A DNA stretch of 64,000 nt from Cadophora sp. MPI-SDFR-AT-0126 (GCA_020747065.1 JAGMVK010000002.1:3596001-3660000), one strand, 5' to 3'; counted from the first letter of the stretch, positions 22,101 to 31,905 are shown. Numbers and translations are program-made. Notes: a model not told the origin generated them from the letters alone.

Positions 22101-23053
22101 AATGGGATACTAGCCTTTGCGGCTTTAGTTATTGCGTCTGTGAGTTCAGAGGCCGCCTTGTCTAATATAGCTGTGATAGGCGTGTTCCCTTCTAGGATCC
22201 CTAGCTGATCCTCCCAGTTAGGGACAAGGCTCTCCAAGTCGTTTGAATTGAGGGTCGTGCTCTCTGAGATACTTGATTGTAGGGAAGTGGCAAAGAGGTC
22301 CCAGTTGGCCAGTCGAGTATTAAAACAGGTCGGTTGAACCGGGTTGTCCACCATCACTGTCTTTGTGCCAGAAATCGAGAAGAGGAGACCGTAATGGTCA
22401 GAGCCTAGGTCTGGTAGTACCTGCCAGTCCTCGATATTGCTCGCTACGGTGCTAGAAGCGAATGTGAGGTCTAGCACTGATTCCCTAGCGAGGTGAGGCC
22501 GGAAGAAGGTGCCGGTACCAGGGGAGTTTATGAGCTGTAGGTCTTGCTGCTCTAGCCATTCCATGAGCTGGTCGGCTCCCGAGGTTTTCTTAGCTAGCGG
22601 ATCCCACCATGGGTGGTGTGTATTGAAGTCTCCCAGAAGAACGGTGTTTGTAGATAATGGTTGGTGGAACAGACAACGTTCGAGGGTCCTAGGGCCGACT
22701 CCAGCTTGGTCCGCTTCGTTATAGACATTTAGGAGTTGTATCTTCGTGTTTCCTTCTATAATATCTATAGCCAGTAGATCGGGGTCCCTCGGAGAGCTGG
22801 TCGCTAGGCTGACTAGGGGATGAAATGCCTTAGACACATAGACTAGCGTTCTGGGGCGAAGACCATTGTGTGGGGGGAGGATCTGTGTGAAGCTCTGGTG
22901 CGCAATTGAGCGTGCGTTGTCGTCAGTAACCCATGGTTCCTGGATTGCTATTAAGTCTGCTTTGAGCTCAATTGCTGTTTCTAACGCACTTTCGGTAGCG
23001 GAGGGGTTTCGATTGAGGTTCACTTGGAGGATCTTTATGCTACTACTAAGCAT
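19181..23053 (-). CDS. LINE ORF2: endonuclease, reverse transcriptase, RNase H
   Basis: About 1290 residues from the ATG at 23053, which shares its A with the TAA of ORF1 (TAATG). The frame is open 51 nt further upstream to 23104, but the overlap start fits better. Domains in order: an APE-type endonuclease (LQVNLNRNPSA, AIQEPWV, VLLGDFNTHHPWWDP, GSDHYGLLFS); reverse transcriptase (YRVISLLNCLGKVSERILA, LFLDVKGAFDHV, GIPQGSPISPILF, then the catalytic YIDDISF where most elements have YADD); RNase H (FTIYTDASS, NGELEGTTQAVEYA, YIYSDNQAG, VPGHTEVYGNELADSLAK); and a C-terminal Cys-rich CRCGRRETTAHLLLSC motif. It performs target-primed reverse transcription of its own RNA. Confidence 0.95.
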   Translation of the reverse strand: MLSSSIKILQVNLNRNPSATESALETAIELKADLIAIQEPWVTDDNARSIAHQSFTQILPPHNGLRPRTLVYVSKAFHPLVSLATSSPRDPDLLAIDIIEGNTKIQLLNVYNEADQAGVGPRTLERCLFHQPLSTNTVLLGDFNTHHPWWDPLAKKTSGADQLMEWLEQQDLQLINSPGTGTFFRPHLARESVLDLTFASSTVASNIEDWQVLPDLGSDHYGLLFSISGTKTVMVDNPVQPTCFNTRLANWDLFATSLQSSISESTTLNSNDLESLVPNWEDQLGILEGNTPITAILDKAASELTDAITKAAKASIPLNKPGARSKPWWNEDLKALRKYMMQRQRGIARDPESIQLYLQAKNTYFLAIKRAKRDHWNQFLEKEDPKSIYKAMAYTSDKRVERTPPIQSAPTQLEDTFEGKCSAFRNTLFPPPPSAPEPNWEDFQSSTKWEWPNLTRTELKNACSAKVKGRTPGPDSITQEIILQAYRAIPDVFYRLYSSLINIGYHPTCWRQATGAILRKQEKPDYTAPKAYRVISLLNCLGKVSERILAQRLSYLAETTDLLHPSQIGGRLKKSAIDDALLLTNEVETNRRLKRKTTTLFLDVKGAFDHVAKNQLLGILQKLQLPSNLVAWTSSFLNNRSLRLSFDGQTEEFSRIETGIPQGSPISPILFLIYIRELFPRIAAKVLSYIDDISFTVASTSLKKNIKILQREVAKIYELGAKNAIQFDLAKTELMHFTTGKEAKTASLRLPNGVIVEPKEVVRWLGIWFDPGLTFKQHVAIRTSQARSAFQRMTRLANTAKGLSPFAVRQLYLACVVSVADYGSPIWWREQAQFKKPLQALQNLALRKILGVFKTAPIVPMEVEAALQPPCVRLNASTRKYAIRALKLAPKHPINQELSNLPTRPSLKPTVQLERIRASIQDLVDPEDLEPLQHFKYPPWNRVTPYTVEISPLPKEATAQIHNSNLHTGVDEFTIYTDASSMPGEESTGVGVGLVVLNYERGTPRVVYKSMTNLGDSQLVYNGELEGTTQAVEYASKVAKPGQSYYIYSDNQAGLYRLKTPSDNPGQACQIRAIQAAQLAKSRGASISINWVPGHTEVYGNELADSLAKQATTLAPNTNETSFAVLGCKAKKVSTREWESVLEQYERTPSQNTTTYRKQFPWQLRSKIYLPPGTRRELASSFFQLKLGHGFIRSYLYRLGRTDSDLCRCGRRETTAHLLLSCKETGIAKARAKLRDEMKGARLSLPLLMHTKIGIEKTLDFLKKTRLCTRKWFLEIRQEEEQEEQEEEEA

Positions 23054-24582
23054 TAAAGTTGCATAGCAGGACCCTTGTGCTTGATTGCGAGAAGTACCTC
23101 GCACGATTTCGTGTCTGCAGTATGTGGTTCCCTACAGTTGGCGCACTTGGGGGCTAGATGTTGGCACCTTGCTCCTTTGGCTCCGCAGGAGCTACAGTGG
23201 TGCTGTTGGGTGGCGTGTTTTTCACTGCAAAGTCGGCAGAACGGGCCTCTTTTGCAGTGATTCTCAAGGTGGCCGAAACCCTGGCATTTGGGGCATTGTG
23301 TGGTGGGGGCTGTAGAGTATAGTTTCTCTACACGGGCGCTTATCCCAGCAATATAGAGCCTGTTTCGAATTGCTCTGTCTGCCTCTTCTTTTGTGGCAAA
23401 GGCTACTGCGATTGAGCCTGCACGTTGGGCTGAGCGCTTTTCCGCTGATGTGAGCCAGTATGGGGTTCCAATTGGCTTCAGGCCTTTATTAAAGGTCTGG
23501 ATTTCTTCAATAACAAGAGCCATTCCTTCTGGCGTATTGAAGTCAGCAGTAGGTATACCATGTAGAACTACCTTATGCCAGGGCTCATCTTTTTGGGCTG
23601 TTTTAAAAGGAACAATATGCTGCCATATCGCTTGCTTCTCCAAGAGGAAATCGGCTGAGAAGGCGCTAGTAGTGGTAACTACTAGGTTTTGGCCGAGTGA
23701 TTTGGATACCGTGGCAACAACTGGCCCTTTGATGCCCTTTTCAGAGAATGCTTTATTAAAGGCATTTCTCGTCGCTAGGGATGAGAAGTCGGTATTGGTG
23801 CTGGAAACGGATTTGACTAGTATAAGTCGATTTTGGGCGGCTTGCTTTGCGGGTTTGAGAGCCTGGGCTTTGTTCTTCTTCTCAACAATAGTCCAGTCTT
23901 CGGGACTACTAGATCTCGTAGCTCCTTGTGTTGCTACGCTGGCAAATGAAGGGGTTGCGCTTCCGGTGGAAGTCGTTGAGCTGGTTATGGAGGGTAGGTC
24001 GGTTGTAGGGCGAGGCGATTTGGCAAGGGCTTTAGTTTTGTTTTCGATTTGCCTGGTAGCCGTTTCTAGATTGGCTATTTGAGAGGCAATAATTGAAGAG
24101 GCTGACTGTAGTTTGCCTTTCTCTGTGTATTCTCTGAAGATCTCAAGGAGGTCAAGGAGCTTCGATTGTTCATCACGTGCTTTCGTGAGGGTATAGGCTT
24201 GTACAATCAAGTCCCTAGCGTTTAGGATTAGGTCCCTTGGTGACTTGGTTGTTTCTTGAGAGAACCTGAGGGTTTTGTTGATATGGTCTCGGTTGGGAAG
24301 GGGGCCAGGGCCTCTTTTCCTAATTAGTCGGGTGGGGCGGGGAGGAGCGGCAGAAAAATCTACAGAAGAAAGGGGCACCTCCAAGTGGTCAGATGAGAGG
24401 GGGACCGCATTCTGTACAGTGGTTGAGTTCGCAGTGTTGGAATAGGGAAGGGTAGGGCTAGACGCCTCTCCTTCCGTGTCTCCAAGGATAATCGTCGGGT
24501 CTGAGAGGGGGAAGGAACCGAATGGGTCACTTGGGGCCTCTGGCGGGTCAGACAACTCCATTCTTCCAGGACTACTCGTCAT
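23053..24582 (-). CDS. LINE ORF1: gag-like RNA-binding protein
   Basis: 509 residues. The N-terminal half is Ser/Thr/Pro-rich with helical stretches (LLDLLEIFREYTEKGKLQSA). The middle resembles an RRM-like fold used by LINE ORF1 proteins (WHKVVLHGIPTADFN and VAFATKEEADRAIRNRLYI). The C-terminus has tandem zinc knuckles: CPKCQGFGHLENHC, then CRLCSEKHATQQHHC and CANCREPHTADTKSC. It ends with MQL followed by TAA, overlapping the ORF2 ATG. The expected role is binding the element RNA in the ribonucleoprotein particle. Confidence 0.92.
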   Translation of the reverse strand: MTSSPGRMELSDPPEAPSDPFGSFPLSDPTIILGDTEGEASSPTLPYSNTANSTTVQNAVPLSSDHLEVPLSSVDFSAAPPRPTRLIRKRGPGPLPNRDHINKTLRFSQETTKSPRDLILNARDLIVQAYTLTKARDEQSKLLDLLEIFREYTEKGKLQSASSIIASQIANLETATRQIENKTKALAKSPRPTTDLPSITSSTTSTGSATPSFASVATQGATRSSSPEDWTIVEKKNKAQALKPAKQAAQNRLILVKSVSSTNTDFSSLATRNAFNKAFSEKGIKGPVVATVSKSLGQNLVVTTTSAFSADFLLEKQAIWQHIVPFKTAQKDEPWHKVVLHGIPTADFNTPEGMALVIEEIQTFNKGLKPIGTPYWLTSAEKRSAQRAGSIAVAFATKEEADRAIRNRLYIAGISARVEKLYSTAPTTQCPKCQGFGHLENHCKRGPFCRLCSEKHATQQHHCSSCGAKGARCQHLAPKCANCREPHTADTKSCEVLLAIKHKGPAMQL

Positions 24583-24706
24583 CTTGAATGACTAGTAGGC
24601 CTGAATATAGGGAGTTCTAGCAGTTTATGGTAAGATAAAGTTAGAAATTGAGAGTTCGCAGGGGGGTTTAAAAGATTCGAAAAATCGTGTGCTCTAGGTA
24701 TTATTG

Positions 24707-24720
24707 ACCAAAGCTAACTA
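24707..24720. repeat. LINE target-site duplication, copy 2
   Basis: ACCAAAGCTAACTA, matching 18976-18989. Confidence 0.85.
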
Positions 24721-25189
24721 CAACACCGCAAATTTATCGTTTAGCGAGAAAAATGAATATAAATACTTCTCCAAACCTGAAAATTACCTAATTATTACTA
24801 TCTAGTGCAATTGTTTATCAAGGGTTGTTAAGTTATTAAGTATGTGTCGTGAGAAAAGCGGGGCAGGAGCGCAGACTCATAGCAGAATATTTTGTATCTT
24901 CTTTCTTGAAGATTTCCACTAATACAAAAATTATTAAAGGAGGGTTAGGACTAATCTTTGTATACAGAGAAACATATCTCTCCAATACATTTAGTAACTC
25001 TGTCTTATAATTATTGAGTTATTCAAAGATAGAGTAGGATTTGGCAGGGTAATTGATATGACGAGAAGCCCCAGTTTTACGATACGATTATATTAGGCCC
25101 AGAGTTCATGAACTCTTCACGAAGTCATGAATAAAGACTCATATTTTGCTCTTCGTTGAATTCGAAGACTAGGTAAAGTTTGTATCTCT
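24721..25189. other. A/T-rich intergenic
   Basis: About 470 bp beside the LINE target site, strongly A/T-rich. No ORF or repeat that I can support. Confidence 0.4.
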
Positions 25190-25729
25190 TTAGTTCAAGA
25201 GGTTGTTGAAGAATTCGTGTTCAAAGTCTTCAATTCCCAGGCCTACCCAGGTCTGGAGAAGGACATCGTAGAAGAGGTCGTCAACTGCAGATCGAGCTGC
25301 TTGAGTGCCGTGTATATGTTGGCGAGCATGGCGCGTCATCAGATCAAGACTGGCAGTTCGATAATCGCAGCGGCGGCAGACATGTCCGTTGTGAACTTTT
25401 AAATGCGGATGCGGTTGAGAGTCATCGGGGCGAAGAGGGAGCTCAGCTGGATCAGGGAGCTCGAGAGGTCGAATGAGTTTTGTCAGGCCCCTTCGGAGTT
25501 CTGGTGCAGTTTGGTGCTTTCCTGACAAGTGAGTTGTTACCTGACTTCTGGCGGGAGCAAGCGCATACCCGCACTTCTTACATATCAACGCGGGTCTTTC
25601 AATGTCAAGCACTAAATCTACGAGGGTAAGGCGATGCTCTGCCTCTTCATCGGGTACTCTCATGGTCGACGAGAGCGGTGGGCGAAACGACGGGCCAATT
25701 ATTTGAGGCCGGGGAGCATAATTGTACAA
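25190..25729 (-). CDS. DUF3505-like Cys/His zinc-finger protein, probably truncated
   Basis: A single frame of 179 residues. Two paired Cys/His elements are visible: ICKKCGYALAPARSQVTTHLSGKH (about residues 49-72) and VCRRCDYRTASLDLMTRHARQH (about residues 116-137). The first resembles the DUF3505 domain seen in many fungal proteins, some of them linked to transposons or helicases. The frame stops soon after the second finger (FEHEFFNNLLN), so compared with larger fungal relatives it may be a truncated copy. Its upstream flank carries palindromic tandem repeats (25804-25919). The function is unknown; nucleic-acid binding is the most I would infer. Confidence 0.6.
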   Translation of the reverse strand: MYNYAPRPQIIGPSFRPPLSSTMRVPDEEAEHRLTLVDLVLDIERPALICKKCGYALAPARSQVTTHLSGKHQTAPELRRGLTKLIRPLELPDPAELPLRPDDSQPHPHLKVHNGHVCRRCDYRTASLDLMTRHARQHIHGTQAARSAVDDLFYDVLLQTWVGLGIEDFEHEFFNNLLN

Positions 25730-25803
25730 AGGCCAGTAGTTGAGAAAGCTACAGACATGTTGACGAAAATTGGAAGGAACTTGACAGACTCCGTACGAAC
25801 ACT

Positions 25804-25919
25804 ACGCGTGGTTCACGCGTGCACGGACATTTTTCTCGGAATTTGACGAATTCCGGTTGAAAGCCCGCGTGGTTAACACGTGCGCACGGGCGATTTCCTG
25901 GGAATTTGACAAATTCCGA
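25804..25919. repeat. Two imperfect tandem units, each with two palindromes
   Basis: Unit 1 begins near 25804 and unit 2 near 25866 (period about 62 bp). Each has a CGCGTGGTT-NACACGTG-type palindrome followed by GGAATTTGACRAATTCCG, which is itself palindromic around TGAC. A decayed half-copy (GGAACTTGACAGACTCCG) precedes them near 25775. They lie directly upstream of the DUF3505-like gene. Confidence 0.65.
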
Positions 25920-26310
25920 GGCAGACTGTTCTAGTAGTAGTAGGAGACCAAGTCATCCTCGAATCCGGAGGGTGGCTGACTATGGTCTCCTGCCTGTGGC
26001 CGAGATTTTTTCCGCAAGCGGCATTCGCCTGGCCTGAGATACCCCCATTTCTTCTCGCTAAACCATGCCATGAAAGTCTTTGCGGAAGTGAAGTAAAATA
26101 GGTCTGACAGCTGTACCAAGCACGTATTCTGCCTGGCGAAGAAGATTTTGTTTCATGTAGTATGTGTTTGATTGTACATAACTTTGATGCAAATCTGATA
26201 TTGCATTTATCACGGCTGCTTGTCTGCTAGCTCGCAATGGTGACTGGACACACAAACACAGCCTGTCAAGACCAAAACAAACGCATCCACCTATTCAAAG
26301 TCCCCCCCTC

Positions 26311-28838
26311 CTATTCTCTGATCTTCAGACCCGAGTCAATCTGGTCCACAACATTGGTGCCTGTATACCGATCCCAGGCCGTACATATATCCTTCACGTT
26401 CTGTGGAATCTGGATATTTTCGATGAGGTCAGGACGCTCAATCATATTGATATACAAGCCAGAAGAGACATGCCATGCGATATGACAGTGGAATGGCCAT
26501 ACACCAGGATTATCCGCATCGATTTGGGTAACAAGATATCCAGAGGGTGGCAAGATTGCCGTGTCTCGTCGTTGAGGATTTTGTGGGTTAACGGTAGCGG
26601 GCGGGCTGTTGAGGTTATATACCCCAACACCAGAGGACAGAACATACATGTTGTGGCCGTGTATATGCATTGGATGTTGAAACGGAGTTGTATTCTGGAA
26701 GATGATTCTGATGCTTCGATTCCCACCAAAGTTGTAGGCGTTCCACTGTGGGTCAAATGGATACGATGTGTTGCCTTTGTTGGCGAGGAGGAGTAGAGGG
26801 TGGTTGTAGTTGCCACGGAACGTTCGTCCCTACTAACTGTCAGCTACCTGTGCCAATAGCATGCACAAGAATAGTCATACGTTCATGAGAAAGAGCTGAT
26901 GCCCAGTCTCGTTTGTCTTCTGCTCGACCTTGATCACCACAGTGGTTTCTGGATTTGGGGTTGGAGTGATAGGATAGAAAGGTACTGTTTTCTTCAAATC
27001 ATCCTAGATGTTGTCAATTCTGCGAAGGGACTTCTGTTTGGGAAGAAATTTCTTACATTGTTACAGTTAAGCAACACAGGTGTGAGCCAATCGGCTTGAG
27101 GAAGTGACTTTGGTCGTTGGGTGGTGTCTGCGCCATCGTAATAGATGGCCGCCATAGCAAAGGGTTGCTTTGTAAGTGAGCACAATGGAGGTGTTCGGGT
27201 ACGCATCCAGTACGTGTCACCCGGTTTCCCAATTGCCTTTACTATAACATCAGTCCGTTGTCCAACAGCCATGGTCACCACTTTGGTAGTGTACGGCTGG
27301 ACAGGGACAAAGTCATTTGCTGGATCCATCAGCATAATTGTGTAGAAGGGGAATGAAAGAGGGGAATTACCAATCACAGTAAGTTCGTGTCCGTCGATGC
27401 TAAAAAGGTAGAGACCTGTGGCACTAGTATTTATTAAGCGAAGACGATGTGTTTTCCCACTGGTGAAGTTGAATTTGGCCAAACCAGCATTCGGAGTGCC
27501 TGGCAACAAGTCAATAAACTGGGAGAGAGCGGATGTACTCGAACTCACATTTACTCTCATCAGTGACGAGTGAGCAATCGTAATTCATCTTGCCGTTGAT
27601 AATCGAATTGTCTCCGGCGGGGGCAGCCAAAGCTTTGATAGGCTGAATCATTAGCATGACGGATGCCAGGAGTCTTGTTACCCACATCAGTGCCAACAAC
27701 TTCTTTGATAATATCAAAGTAATCTCGGTGATAGTAATCAGAGATTATGATGGGCCCCACTGATCACAATGGTTAATGCTATCGAACGGGAGGTGGAAAG
27801 GAAACCTTGCAGTCAAAGTCCTGTTTAGCGCTTCAGATCAGTCATCTGCTGATGGTTAGGAGAGCAGTAGCTTACGTAGTCAACATTTTTAGGTCCATGA
27901 ATAACCATGGCTAATCGAAGTCAGATAGGACTGGTGCCATCAGGCGAGTGGAGACTTACGACCGAGTAGTCCTCCGGCATACTAGCGTCGGGAAGAATTA
28001 GTGCGATTCCTTCACCTTGTTGAGAGTGGGTCTTACCTGCGCAGAATAGTGTGAATGATACCAGGATGATCCATAGAGATCTGCCTGGAATGTGTAGGTG
28101 AACGTACCTCCTGGAACGATCGGACATTGCTTCAAAGATTGTCAGCTCGATCACGTTCAGTTCGACATGCTTTTACCTGGACAGCGGCAACTCCATCGTA
28201 CCATGGAGTCTTCTTTTGTGTAAGTCCATGCCTGGGAATATCTAATCAGCCAGATTACTTCTCATCCACGGTTGTACCCACCAATGAAGAGCAAGTCCTT
28301 CTTCAGGCTGCTGATGTGTCAGTCAAGAAGGCATACCTATGCATGCTTAACTTACCCCGGTGATGGCGTTGTGCACGGTAACTTGTATCATATCTCCCCA
28401 ATTTGCTTCAATGAGGGGTCCAGGAAACTGATCGTTGATGAGGATACTTGACTTCTCAACTCCATCTGGAGCAATGACACCCCTACGAACTGTGAAGTCA
28501 TAGTATCTAGTGACGCCTGTACATGTTAGAAGGAGTATGCACTCGACAGGAGAAATTTGCGGGAATGATTTGCAAGACTGAATACCAGTGTCAGGAACAT
28601 CTTCGTAGTAATTTGTTCCATTCGCTGTGCGACTTCCCCATGGAAATGGTTGCCCGGAACAATCACCCCCGCTAGCACACAGAAAAGGGGCTAGACTCGG
28701 AGACGGCAAGGTACCCCATGATGAAGCTCCGTTGCTCAATGTCTGCAGGAGTGCTGATACCAGAACTCCCACTGACACGAGAATATTGTTTATGAGGCGC
28801 ATACTGCCAAGTCCTGGTAGTGCTGGCAATGCAGACAT
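26311..28838 (-). CDS. Secreted multicopper oxidase (laccase / dihydrogeodin-oxidase-like)
   Basis: Fourteen exons give about 618 residues with every junction in phase: 28838-28586, 28516-28356, 28307-28282, 28231-28177, 28129-28037, 27981-27960, 27910-27876, 27820-27811, 27759-27686, 27642-27549, 27499-27371, 27319-27057, 27003-26881 and 26829-26311. An ATG at 28802 would put a standard signal peptide ([19 protein letters not shown]) at the N-terminus. All four copper-binding motifs are present: HWHG (split between exons 3 and 4), [17 protein letters not shown] and [12 protein letters not shown]. The 10-nt exon 27820-27811 is followed by a GC-AG intron and is needed to restore DFDLGPIIIS. 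The enzyme oxidises phenols while reducing O2 to water. Fungal relatives act on lignin-like phenols or couple polyketide phenols. It is divergent from the sulfotransferase-like gene. Confidence 0.92.
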
Positions 28839-29389
28839 CGTTTCGTTGACCTCGAGGCGTTCATGAACTCAAAAAGGGTGTGACGATGTATCACAAGGAA
28901 GATCCGGAATTTTGACTAACCTGAAGCTCGTATATGGTGAATTTAGAGGAATCTACTATGGGGAAGATGCTCTTTATGTTCATCTCGCTTGAACACAATC
29001 CGCCTTGCAGCCGATCATGTCTCCACAATTGGAACATTTCAAAAGTCAATTCCCACACATCTCGTCGTGCACTATTTTCGCATCCAATGGTACCTGCCTA
29101 ACTGTTATTAAGGCGTTGTTGTTTGGGGCCTCATGGCTTGTTTCGCGCGCTGGTAGCTTACGCGTCCCGGAATTTTATTGCTTAGCGCCTACTAATTTTC
29201 CGGTGCCTGCAGAATAACAACCCCGACTGCAGCCACATGAAGACCAAATCAAGTAACGATCATTTGAATATTCGTCAGCTTCAAATCTACCTGCCATTTC
29301 GTCTCAAACCTCACGATCAAAGCGCTGTCCTCGTAAAAAGATTCTGGACATTGCTACTCTTATTTCATCATCTCATCAAACCGGTTCAC
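28839..29389. promoter_or_regulatory. Divergent promoter region, oxidase / sulfotransferase-like
   Basis: About 550 bp between two divergent starts, no ORF of note. It is presumably a shared regulatory region. Confidence 0.45.
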
Positions 29390-30255
29390 ATGCTGCCAAG
29401 AGACCAATATATCGACCGGCGCAAATGTCATCGGGTTGTACCTATGGAAGTTTTGTCTCTCGGCTATCCACGAACGGGAACCATGTGTAAGTGGTCCTCC
29501 TCATGAGCTATTTTGAAATAGAAGGATCGAAACTAAAACAAATAGCTATGCAAAAGGCACTCGAGATCCTCGGTTATCCAAACCCCTACCACTTCACAAG
29601 CCTTTTTGGTAACGCTCGAGATGCAGACATGTGGCAGGAAGCATTTGCAGCCAAATACAGGGGCATCGGTACATTCGGACGTCAAGATTTTGACCAGCTT
29701 CTCGGGCACGTAGGCGCAGTGACAGACAGTCCTTGTGTTGCATTTGCAGCTGAGTTGATTGAAGCATATCCGGATGCCAAGGTCGTCCTGGTTGAGCGAG
29801 AAATTGAGGGATGGCAAGGAAGTTGGACGGTTTTGGTGCTCTCTGTCTTCATGCCCGTTGGTGGAATCTTGAAATATACAGACCCGTGGTGGTTTGGTCG
29901 GATCTGGGGCATAGCATTAGCGTGGTTCAAATACCCGATTGGTGTTGTCAATTCACGACAAGCAGTGCAGAATGGTGTGGTAGCATATGAACGTCATTAT
30001 GAAGATGTTCGGAAGCTCGTTCCAACTGAAATGCTGCTTGAGTATAGATTGGGAAGCGGATGGGAACCGCTGTGCTCTTTTCTTGGCAAGGATATTCCGA
30101 AGACACCTTTCCCTCGCTTGAACGAGTCATCGGATCTGAAGCCGCTGGTGAAGGATGTTGCCATGAAAGCTTTGAAGAATAGTGTGAGAAATATTCTGTT
30201 GTTGGGAGCCCTTGTAGCAGGCTCCGGCCTGATTTGGAGGATTCATTCATGTTGA
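29390..30255 (+). CDS. Fungal sulfotransferase-like P-loop protein (Sulfotransfer_4 type)
   Basis: Exons 29390-29486 and 29546-30255 give 268 residues. The P-loop-like VLSLGYPRTGTMSMQKALEI spans the intron, the typical location for this family's 5' PSB loop. ILGYPNPYHFTSLF and a FDQLLGHVGAVTDSPCVAFA block follow, then AKVVLVEREIEGWQGSW (the 3' PB-like region) and EYRLGSGWEPLCSFLG. A C-terminal hydrophobic run (LLLGALVAGSGLIW) suggests a tail anchor. Fungal members are annotated as sulfotransferases or NAD-dependent epimerases, without biochemical proof for most. The frame is open upstream of 29390, but the first family-like residues begin after it. Confidence 0.82.
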
Positions 30256-30801
30256 CGATAAGTTAAACTTGAGATGTGTTGAATGAGACTAAGGTTTCTT
30301 GTCAACTTCATCCGGCAATTATGTTTTATAATGACGAAAGGAGGTTAAACGCGGTGCCTCAACCAGACCAGCCTGACATCGACCAATGGTAAGCTAGCCT
30401 CAACATAAGACAGACTATCCTTGACTCCTAGTAAGCAACTGTCAAGGGCTCGCGTCAAGTGACTTTCATACCTTTATGAAGCTATTCACAACTTTGTATA
30501 AGTCGCACGAGCCAACTCGTAAACCACATAAAGGACAGATTTCCTTAAGAATCTCTTCTCTCCTTGTAATTAATCAATTCAACCAAGTCGCAATTGTCCA
30601 CGTACTTGCACTCGTCCCGTGACAGTCAGGCTATCATGACAAGGTAAGTTCCATAGAGTTCACTCTGAATATATAAAAATCAGACATCTTATTTCAAGCC
30701 AAGCCATATTACTGACTTTTGATACAACAGAATTGGGGTTCTATTCCTTTTTCCAAGTCCGTGCGGAATTGGTATTGGGGTCATGGCCGTGTTGGACCGT
30801 A
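30256..30801. other. Intergenic, no gene seen
   Basis: About 0.5 kb, A/T-rich, ending at the TA that precedes the pogo-like inverted terminus at 30802. Confidence 0.4.
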
Positions 30802-31905
30802 ACGTCCCACCCCACCATTCCGCCCACCCTCGCTTAGTTCACCGCTACTCTTACCTACTACCTTAAATAATTATTAACTCTTTTATTTCTTAATCGATTC
30901 TTTTGAAATTTAGAATACAAATTGTCCTTATCATGAAGCCTGAATATACTGAGTATAACATTATATATGCGCTTACGGAGATCGCAAATAGAAGTCTTTG
31001 CGAAAGGCATCGCTTAAGTAGGGTATCCCAAGGTCTACACTTCGTGGCCGCAATACAACAACTCTACCACACTAGGAGGCCGCTAGTCATTTACAAAGAC
31101 TACCTATATTTATAGAGAATCAATTAACTAATTGGGTGCTCACTCAAGAGTCTCTTAGCCGTGGAGTTACACACGCACAAATTAGGGTTTTTGGACAGAG
31201 GCTTCTAGCTCTTCAAGGGGACCACCTACTACTCGGAAAACACTGGATGTCACGATTTCTGGCACGGAACCCTATTCTTGAAGACTAAGAAGCAAATATA
31301 CATCGATTATATATATATCAATTGCACTTATTCCGAAGTTATTAGGCCTTAGTTCCAAAAACTGAAGATCCCGGCTATTAAAGCCATTTCACCTAGCCAA
31401 CGATGGAATATAGATGAGACTGGTATTATAGAAGGCTATGGTCTTAATAGATTTATCGTAGGGCACGCTGGAAAGCGTAAGGTTCAAGGAAAATAACTAG
31501 GTTCACGTGCTTAGATATTAATCCTTGAGTGTATCTCTGCAGTTGGAGCTTCGATAGACTCTATTATAGTTTACAAGGGAAAATAGGTGTAGCAATAGTG
31601 GTTTCTGTCTTAATTAGACGTATTCGATAAGTGGCACTTTACTGCAACCGATAATAAGTGGACGACCGATACTACAACTCTTGAGTGGCTAGAGAAGGTG
31701 TTTATTCTTTAAACGGAACTACGTGATTATTCAGCAAGACTCCTTATTTTAAACGGCCATAGAAGCCACGAAACTACAGAATTCCTTTGGAAGTGCCTTG
31801 AGTATAACATATACCTTTTGTTTTTACTTATACATACGTTACACGTCTTACAACCTTTGGATTTAACAGTCTTCTCTACACTTAAGCGTACTAATACGAT
31901 GTAAT
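30802..31905 (+). mobile_element. Decayed pogo-like (Fot1 type) DNA transposon, copy A
   Basis: After a TA at 30800-30801 the element begins ACGTCCCACCCC, the same terminus as copies B (35048) and C (62500). The transposase frame starts at 30932 (MKPEYTEYNIIYAL), with helix-turn-helix-like QRLSKV-type sequence, then HWMSRFLARNPI, RWNIDETGI, HFTATDNKWTTDTTTLEWLEK, LLILNGH and HVLQPLDLTVFSTLKR in one reading. This is the DDE core of pogo transposases. Many stops interrupt it, including a cluster near 31580-31610 where CAA/CAG codons appear as TAA/TAG. The right end is lost after about 31905. Confidence 0.8.

Larger units (their letters stand above)
18990..24706 (-). mobile_element. Intact Tad/I-type non-LTR retrotransposon (LINE)
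   Basis: A 5.7-kb element on the minus strand, bounded by a perfect 14-bp target duplication. From its 5' end it has about 124 nt of leader, ORF1 (24582-23053), ORF2 (23053-19181), about 170 nt of 3' UTR and a 3' tail of TAA/AAT triplets (18990-19012) rather than poly(A). Both ORFs are uninterrupted, and the duplication has no mismatch, so the insertion looks recent and possibly competent. Triplet tails are known in I-type elements, and the EN-RT-RNase H order fits the Tad/I groups. The clade needs a tree to settle. Confidence 0.92.
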
